From positions 89,282 through 153,281 of the forward strand of contig NZ_NWUW01000010.1 of the NCBI RefSeq assembly GCF_002746455.1: a stretch of 64,000 bases of DNA. Reading direction: 5' to 3'. A model generated the notes under the pieces. That model was given only the letters and a program-made list of their open reading frames with translations. It searched no databases and was not told the DNA's origin. This document shows positions 58,779 through 64,000 of the stretch, in pieces. Each line of letters opens with the position of its first letter. Position 1 is the first letter of the stretch. Origin of the DNA: Bacillus fungorum (GTDB lineage Bacteria > Bacillota > Bacilli > Bacillales > Bacillaceae_G). A program made the translations under genes and the position numbers.

Positions 58779-59072
58779 ATGTCATTAAAAAAAGTAGGAA
58801 TGGGAGTCGACAAGTTACATAGCGAGGGCATTACCGGAAAAAGAATTAAAGTTGGTGTATTAGATACAGGTATTGATTACAATCACCCTGACTTAAAAGA
58901 CGGCGACCTTAATAAAGATGGTATTGTCGACGAAAAAGATATTCGTTTCGTTGAAAAGAACTTCTTGAAAAAAGGATCGGATGCATCTAAATCACAAACA
59001 CCTGTTGAAAAATCAAAAAGCGGTACACTTGCAGATATTTTAAAGAAATTGGGATTAACGCCTAAAAAATAA
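58779..59072 (+). CDS. Small subtilase-motif / dockerin-like chimera
   Basis: A 97-residue protein made of recognisable parts. Residues 11-41 are the first catalytic segment of an S8 protease (GITGKRIKVGVLDTGIDYNHPDLK, Asp29). Residues 42-60 are a calcium loop of dockerin or EF-hand type (DLNKDGIVDEKD, ligands D43, N45, D47, D51, D54). The rest is Lys/Ser-rich and ends DILKKLGLTPKK. The protease His and Ser motifs are absent, so it cannot be a peptidase. AGGGGTC precedes the ATG and a terminator follows, so it looks like a complete gene rather than a truncated one. It has no signal peptide. Confidence 0.75.
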   Translation: MSLKKVGMGVDKLHSEGITGKRIKVGVLDTGIDYNHPDLKDGDLNKDGIVDEKDIRFVEKNFLKKGSDASKSQTPVEKSKSGTLADILKKLGLTPKK

Positions 59073-59077
59073 TAATA

Positions 59078-59114
59078 AAGAGCACTCTAGATAAAGTAGA
59101 GTGCTCTTTTCTAT
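59078..59114 (+). terminator. Terminator after the chimera gene
   Basis: AAGAGCACTCTA pairs with TAGAGTGCTCTT followed by T residues. Confidence 0.9.
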
Positions 59115-59243
59115 AAACCACCCTTATCCAGTAAAAGGGGTATATTGGGGATATACAAGGAAAACCGGAAAAGGAATTTATATTAAATTATATGAATTCA
59201 GAGGTAGGAAGCAGTTTCCCGCCTCTGAATGATTTAGCAATTA

Positions 59244-60203
<960 letters not shown>

Positions 60204-60304
60204 CTATTGTTCACATATATTTTTTTATGATTGTTTAAGTAATTAATTAAAATACTAATTTAATGTTGTTTAACTTCTTTACACTCATATTGTAGCACGT
60301 ATTA

Positions 60305-60322
60305 TTGTGAATCAATTCACAA
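60305..60322 (-). promoter_or_regulatory. Rex/Fnr-type box 1 of ldh
   Basis: TTGTGAATCAATTCACAA is a perfect palindrome that fits the Rex pattern TTGTGAA-N4-TTCACAA and also contains TGTGA-N6-TCACA, the Crp/Fnr form. It overlaps the likely -35 region of ldh. Confidence 0.85.
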
Positions 60323-60334
60323 ATTATGACCTAT

Positions 60335-60352
60335 TTGTGAACTTTTTCACAT
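60335..60352 (-). promoter_or_regulatory. Rex/Fnr-type box 2 of ldh
   Basis: TTGTGAACTTTTTCACAT fits the same pattern with one change at the end. Its centre lies 30 bases upstream of box 1, about three helical turns. Confidence 0.75.
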
Positions 60353-60416
60353 AGAGTGTAAAGTTATTGGAATAGGTGTGGAATCAATCCCAATAAACAT
60401 AATTTCATCTAATAAA

Positions 60417-60450
60417 AAAAGAATCCTTATCGATTCTTAAGGATTCTTTC
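60417..60450 (-). terminator. Terminator of the rap-phr operon
   Basis: AAAGAATCCTTA pairs with TAAGGATTCTTT and seven T residues follow on the minus strand. Confidence 0.85.
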
Positions 60451-60497
60451 AAAGAACTAAAAAATTCAGTTTTAATTCTTAAAACCTAAAAGTTTTT

Positions 60498-60647
60498 TCA
60501 TGTTTCTCCATGAGTATTTGTATACTGTGCTACTTCAGATTTTACAGGGAACAATGTCTCTCCATGTGTATTAGAAGATGATACAGGTGTAAAAAACATA
60601 AATCCAGCGAATACTAAACCTACAGTACTAATGATGAATTTCTTCAT
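60498..60647 (-). CDS. Phr signal peptide precursor with repeated NTHGET
   Basis: A 49-residue precursor. A basic start and hydrophobic core (MKKFIISTVGLVFAGFMFF) form an export signal, followed by two copies of NTHGET, at 26-31 and at the very C-terminus (44-49). Phr peptides are cut outside the cell and re-imported to inhibit their Rap partner, and the active part is usually at or near the C-terminus. The ATG shares the last base of the rap stop (TAATG), the standard rap-phr coupling. The duplicated motif suggests two pheromone units per precursor. Confidence 0.85.
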   Translation of the reverse strand: MKKFIISTVGLVFAGFMFFTPVSSSNTHGETLFPVKSEVAQYTNTHGET

Positions 60648-61723
60648 TACTTCAAAGCACCTCTTTTCTCCATTTCTTGTTTAGCATGATACCCTATATG
60701 AAAGTATTCACTAACCTTTAGATGATTACCTTCATAATAATATTTATTCGCCATTTCCTCTGCATATTTTTGAACAAAATGCCAAAGTTCTTCTTCTTCA
60801 AAGTATCTAATTCCCGACCGAACAACACAATCAAATTCTTCAATTTTTCTTTGGCGAACTCTTGCATTTAAAATAGATAGGTGATGTACATATTCTTTGT
60901 TACCTTGTTCTCTGCATAATTCTAATCCTTTTTCTATATATGTTAGCGCTGTACTCTCTTTATTTAATTGTGCATACTCTTTAGCAAGTAAAAACATAGT
61001 TTTACAGCTACTCTCCAAAGATTTAGATAAATGATTAATTGCAAGTTCTGGAATATTTTGATCCGAATATAGTAACCCTAAATTATGACGAATCTTCAAT
61101 GCAAGTGTAACGTAATTTTGTTTAGTCGCAATATCCAATGCAGTAATAAAGTGTTCTTCTGCTAACTCATATTGCTTTAAAGATGTGCTTGCCAGTCCCA
61201 TAATATTTTCACATAACGCAATACATCCCTCATATCCCTCTTCGGCTAAATATAAGTTCTTAGCCTTCACCACATAGTTCATAGCGTTTAAAGGTTGATA
61301 TGTATAATAATTAAATATAGCAAATTGATAAGTAAATTCCGCTACTTCAAGTTCATCTGGAGAATTTACAATTAACTCTTCTGCTAAATTGAAATTCTTT
61401 TTAGCATCGCTATAACGTCCGATTTTTGTAAAATAAATTGCCGTAAAGAAATGGTAATAATATTTCAATACTTTATCACCTGAAGCCTCTTCTAATTCCA
61501 ATATACCCCTATCTAATTTAGGCATATTATTTTCCATCAAATCGTATCTAAACTCAAGTAGTTTATAATAAATAGAAAGTGTATCATCTTTTTCTATATC
61601 TTTCATTAATCCTTCAACATCAATTTTTAAATTTTGTACTGATAGTAATGATTGTGATCTCATTGCAATATACCACTGGTTCATTAATTTAGTAATCTTC
61701 TCATTACCTTTTATAAGAATCAC
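60647..61723 (-). CDS. Rap-family response regulator phosphatase/inhibitor
   Basis: A 358-residue protein with an N-terminal helical bundle (about 1-70) and about seven TPR repeats (for example GRYSDAKKNFNLAEEL, KQYELAEEHFITALDIA, ESTALTYIEKGLELC). This is the Rap plan; such proteins act on Spo0F or on ComA-type regulators and are silenced by a cognate Phr. The start is GTG at 61723 after GGGGGAG. The following phr gene makes the Rap call much firmer than a plain TPR protein. The target in this strain is unknown. Confidence 0.88.
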   Translation of the reverse strand: MILIKGNEKITKLMNQWYIAMRSQSLLSVQNLKIDVEGLMKDIEKDDTLSIYYKLLEFRYDLMENNMPKLDRGILELEEASGDKVLKYYYHFFTAIYFTKIGRYSDAKKNFNLAEELIVNSPDELEVAEFTYQFAIFNYYTYQPLNAMNYVVKAKNLYLAEEGYEGCIALCENIMGLASTSLKQYELAEEHFITALDIATKQNYVTLALKIRHNLGLLYSDQNIPELAINHLSKSLESSCKTMFLLAKEYAQLNKESTALTYIEKGLELCREQGNKEYVHHLSILNARVRQRKIEEFDCVVRSGIRYFEEEELWHFVQKYAEEMANKYYYEGNHLKVSEYFHIGYHAKQEMEKRGALK

Positions 61724-61866
61724 ATATACTCCCCCTTCATAAAAACATACGATTATTCATTTATACTATCAGGAAGAACAGCGCACTAACAGGGGGATAA
61801 GACATTTAAAAATATTTATCAAGATTATTCAGATAATTGAAGCCGTACATTCATTTTTTACACAAC

Positions 61867-61900
61867 AAAAAAGAGATAGCAGATTATGCTATCTCTTTTA
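61867..61900 (-). terminator. Terminator of the tRNA operon
   Basis: AAAAGAGATAGCA pairs with TGCTATCTCTTTT; T run on the minus strand after the last tRNA. Confidence 0.88.
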
Positions 61901-61903
61901 GTA

Positions 61904-61975
61904 TGACCCGTACGGGATTCGAACCCGTGTTACCGCCGTGAAAGGGCGGTGTCTTAACCACTTGACCAACGGGCC
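61904..61975 (-). tRNA. tRNA-Glu (TTC)
   Basis: Anticodon TTC in loop CTTTCAC; 3' CCA is not encoded. Last gene of the cluster. Confidence 0.95.
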
Positions 61976-61981
61976 AATTAC

Positions 61982-62072
61982 TGGCAGAGAAGAAGGGATT
62001 CGAACCCTCGCACCGCGTTCGCGATCTACTCCCTTAGCAGGGGAGCCCCTTGAGCCACTTGGGTACTTCTCT
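61982..62072 (-). tRNA. tRNA-Ser (GCT)
   Basis: Anticodon GCT with a long variable arm; CCA encoded. Confidence 0.95.
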
Positions 62073-62079
62073 ATAAATA

Positions 62080-62154
62080 TGGCTCCGCAGGTAGGACTCG
62101 AACCTACGACCGATCGGTTAACAGCCGATAGCTCTACCACTGAGCTACTGCGGA
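62080..62154 (-). tRNA. tRNA-Asn (GTT)
   Basis: Anticodon GTT in loop CTGTTAA; CCA encoded. Confidence 0.95.
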
Positions 62155-62161
62155 ACAATTA

Positions 62162-62238
<77 letters not shown>

Positions 62239-62248
62239 ATAATTGAAA

Positions 62249-62319
62249 AGCGGGTGAAGAGAATCGAACTCTCGACCAGAGCTTGGAAGGCTCTTGTTTT
62301 ACCACTAAACTACACCCGC
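62249..62319 (-). tRNA. tRNA-Gly (TCC)
   Basis: Anticodon TCC in loop CTTCCAA; CCA not encoded. Confidence 0.95.
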
Positions 62320-62332
62320 ATTAAATTGTAAA

Positions 62333-62408
62333 TGGTGAGCCATGAAGGACTCGAACCTTCGACCCTCTGATTAAAAGTCAGATGCTCTACCAACTGAGCT
62401 AATGGCTC
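62333..62408 (-). tRNA. tRNA-Lys (TTT)
   Basis: Anticodon TTT in loop CTTTTAA; CCA encoded. Confidence 0.95.
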
Positions 62409-62418
62409 ATTTTGAAAG

Positions 62419-62494
<76 letters not shown>

Positions 62495-62508
62495 TTGCGA
62501 CTTCAAAA

Positions 62509-62584
<76 letters not shown>

Positions 62585-62596
62585 TTTATGTAAAAA

Positions 62597-62672
62597 TGGC
62601 GGTCCCGACCGGGGTCGAACCGGCGATCTCCTGCGTGACAGGCAGGCATGTTAACCACTACACCACGGGACC
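62597..62672 (-). tRNA. tRNA-Asp (GTC)
   Basis: Anticodon GTC in loop CTGTCAC; CCA encoded. Confidence 0.95.
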
Positions 62673-62675
62673 ATT

Positions 62676-62752
<77 letters not shown>

Positions 62753-62779
62753 ATGATAAAATATTCACTTTATAAAAAA

Positions 62780-62872
62780 TGGAGGAGGTAGAGGGATTCG
62801 AACCCCCGCGCGACTCTCGCCGCCTGTCGGTTTTCAAGACCGATCCCTTCAGCCGAACTTGGGTATACCTCC
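62780..62872 (-). tRNA. tRNA-Ser (TGA)
   Basis: Anticodon TGA with a long variable arm; CCA encoded. Confidence 0.95.
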
Positions 62873-62889
62873 GAGATATAAACGTCTAA

Positions 62890-62966
62890 TGGTGGACCTT
62901 GTAGGACTCGAACCTACGACCGGACGGTTATGAGCCGTCTGCTCTAACCAGCTGAGCTAAAGGTCC
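62890..62966 (-). tRNA. tRNA-Ile2 (CAT, lysidine type)
   Basis: Anticodon CAT. The body (GGACCTTTAGCTCAG start, GACGG/CCGTC anticodon stem) matches the Bacillus Ile2 tRNA, whose C34 is changed to lysidine to read AUA, and it holds the Ile2 place in the cluster order. CCA encoded. Confidence 0.8.
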
Positions 62967-62970
62967 TTTA

Positions 62971-63047
62971 TGGTAGCGGCGGAGGGGATCGAACCCCCGA
63001 CCTCACGGGTATGAACCGTACGCTCTAGCCAGCTGAGCTACACCGCC
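62971..63047 (-). tRNA. Elongator tRNA-Met (CAT)
   Basis: Anticodon CAT in loop GTTCATACC; starts GGCGGTGTAGCTCAG as in Bacillus elongator Met tRNA. CCA encoded. Confidence 0.88.
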
Positions 63048-63067
63048 ATAAATGATATTAAGATAAG

Positions 63068-63140
63068 TGGAGCCTAGCGGGATCGAACCGCTGACCTCCT
63101 GCGTGCAAGGCAGGCGCTCTCCCAGCTGAGCTAAGGCCCC
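63068..63140 (-). tRNA. tRNA-Ala (TGC)
   Basis: Anticodon TGC in loop CTTGCAC; acceptor pair G3-U70 (the Ala identity element) is present. CCA not encoded. Confidence 0.95.
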
Positions 63141-63156
63141 ATGTTTTTTGGGAATA

Positions 63157-63230
63157 TCGGGAAGACAGGATTTGAACCTGCGACCCCCTGGTCCCAAACC
63201 AGGTGCTCTACCAAGCTGAGCCACTTCCCG
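63157..63230 (-). tRNA. tRNA-Pro (TGG)
   Basis: Anticodon TGG in loop TTTGGGA; CCA not encoded. Confidence 0.95.
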
Positions 63231-63240
63231 TTAATAAAAG

Positions 63241-63314
63241 CGCGCCCGAGAGGAGTCGAACCCCTAACCTCTTGATCCGTAGTCAAACGCTCTATCCAAT
63301 TGAGCTACGGGCGC
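63241..63314 (-). tRNA. tRNA-Arg (ACG)
   Basis: Anticodon ACG in loop CTACGGA; A34 is expected to become inosine. CCA not encoded. Confidence 0.95.
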
Positions 63315-63317
63315 ATA

Positions 63318-63406
63318 TGGTGCCGAGGGCGGGGGTCGAACCCGCACGGTGGTCACCCACCGCAGGATTTTAAGTCCTGTGCGTCTGCCTGTTCCGCCAC
63401 CCCGGC
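63318..63406 (-). tRNA. tRNA-Leu (TAA)
   Basis: Anticodon TAA with a long variable arm; CCA encoded. Confidence 0.95.
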
Positions 63407-63422
63407 ATGTCATATTGAAAAT

Positions 63423-63497
63423 TGGAGCGGAAGACGGGATTCGAACCCGCGACCCCAACCTTGGCAAGGTTGTATTCTACCACTGAACTACTTCCGC
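63423..63497 (-). tRNA. tRNA-Gly (GCC)
   Basis: Anticodon GCC in loop TTGCCAA; CCA encoded. Confidence 0.95.
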
Positions 63498-63526
63498 AAG
63501 ACATGTATGAGTTATTTAATTAAAAG

Positions 63527-63607
63527 TGCGGGTGAAGGGAGTCGAACCCCCACGCCAAAGGCGCCAGATCCTAAGTCTGGTGCGTCTGCCAATTCCGCCA
63601 CACCCGC
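63527..63607 (-). tRNA. tRNA-Leu (TAG)
   Basis: Anticodon TAG with a long variable arm; CCA not encoded. Confidence 0.95.
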
Positions 63608-63629
63608 ATATTAATTTATTTAAGAAAAA

Positions 63630-63706
63630 TGGGGCGACTGATGGGAATCGAACCCACGAATGCCGGAGCCACAATCCGGTGCGTTAACCACTTCGCCACA
63701 ACCGCC
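63630..63706 (-). tRNA. tRNA-His (GTG)
   Basis: Anticodon GTG in loop ATTGTGG; the extra 5' G(-1) of His tRNA faces discriminator C. CCA encoded. Confidence 0.94.
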
Positions 63707-63714
63707 ATGATTTC

Positions 63715-63790
<76 letters not shown>

Positions 63791-63794
63791 TAAA

Positions 63795-63870
63795 TGGTGG
63801 AGGATGACGGGATCGAACCGCCGACCCCCTGCTTGTAAGGCAGGTGCTCTCCCAGCTGAGCTAATCCTCC
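63795..63870 (-). tRNA. tRNA-Val (TAC)
   Basis: Anticodon TAC in loop CTTACAA; CCA encoded. First tRNA after the 5S gene. Confidence 0.95.
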
Positions 63871-63875
63871 GGATT

Positions 63876-63992
63876 GCCTGGCAACGTCCTACTCTCACAG
63901 GGACAAGGTCCCAACTACCATCGGCGCTAGAGAGCTTAACTTCCGTGTTCGGTATGGGAACGGGTGTGACCTCTCTGCCATCATTACCAGAC
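63876..63992 (-). rRNA. rrf: 5S ribosomal RNA
   Basis: The minus strand reads GTCTGGTAATGATGGCAGAG, then the universal ACACCCGTTCCCATACCGAA and CACGGAAGTTAAGCTC, and ends GTAGGACGTTGCCAGGC. About 117 bases, apparently complete. It is the last gene of an rRNA operon whose 23S and 16S lie beyond the window's right edge, and it leads straight into the tRNA cluster. Confidence 0.96.
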
Positions 63993-64000
63993 TGTATTCA

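Overview
The window reads as a chromosomal segment of a Bacillus cereus-group bacterium (B. cereus, B. anthracis or B. thuringiensis type). The evidence is low-GC Firmicute sequence with strong AGGAGG ribosome sites, sporulation genes (a GerPF-type protein, a YjcZ-type peptide), a sortase C / BasI locus of the kind described in B. anthracis, a Rap-Phr cassette, a glgBCDAP operon, and a 22-gene tRNA cluster behind a 5S rRNA in the Bacillus trnB-like order. No replication origin, prophage or CRISPR array was seen.

Layout. 1-5.1 kb: the end of cydB, a GerPF-like gene, an SLH/excalibur surface protein, a YdcF-type and a YitT-type membrane protein. 5.1-8.9 kb: a small frameshifted membrane gene, a four-gene PspA/DUF350/DUF4178/DUF4247 operon and a lipoprotein. 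8.9-12.4 kb: Fur-controlled feoAB with its Cys-rich partner, then a TPP riboswitch with thiT. 12.4-15.6 kb: a scarred zone with IS remnants, a truncated histidine kinase, srtC, a frameshifted basI and small unknown genes. 15.7-20 kb: a second hypoxanthine phosphoribosyltransferase, a lipid kinase, a YdjO-type zinc protein, a permease fragment, YxeA, DedA and a methyltransferase. 20-33.7 kb: peptide-antibiotic sensing and export, with a BceAB-type transporter, truncated araC, sdpR with two sdpI genes, a BceRS-type two-component system, and a second cluster of three BceB-like permeases sharing one ATPase. 33.8-37.1 kb: a YjcZ-type peptide, a gntP/IS scar, and a VanY-type carboxypeptidase with a VanRS-like two-component system.

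37.2-46.1 kb is the menaquinone pathway: menF-menD-menH-menB-menE-menC on the minus strand diverge from menA on the plus strand, with symmetric back-to-back -35 boxes. 46.2-50.2 kb holds a YteA-like protein, a cold-shock protein, an AIM24-family protein, a MerR/TipAS regulator, a class 3 lipase and a small membrane protein. 50.3-58.3 kb is glycogen metabolism (glgBCDAP). 58.8-61.7 kb has a small subtilase/dockerin-like chimera, ldh behind two Rex/Fnr-type boxes, and a rap-phr pair. 61.9-64 kb is the tRNA cluster and the 5S rRNA.

Two themes run through the window. One is cell-envelope stress: PspA operon, Bce and Van modules, SdpI, DedA, YxeA and sortase, several with recognisable operator repeats. 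The other is recent decay: at least seven genes are frameshifted or truncated, two beside fragments of the same IS3-type orfA. All functions are assigned from motif recognition and recalled family knowledge; no database search was run.
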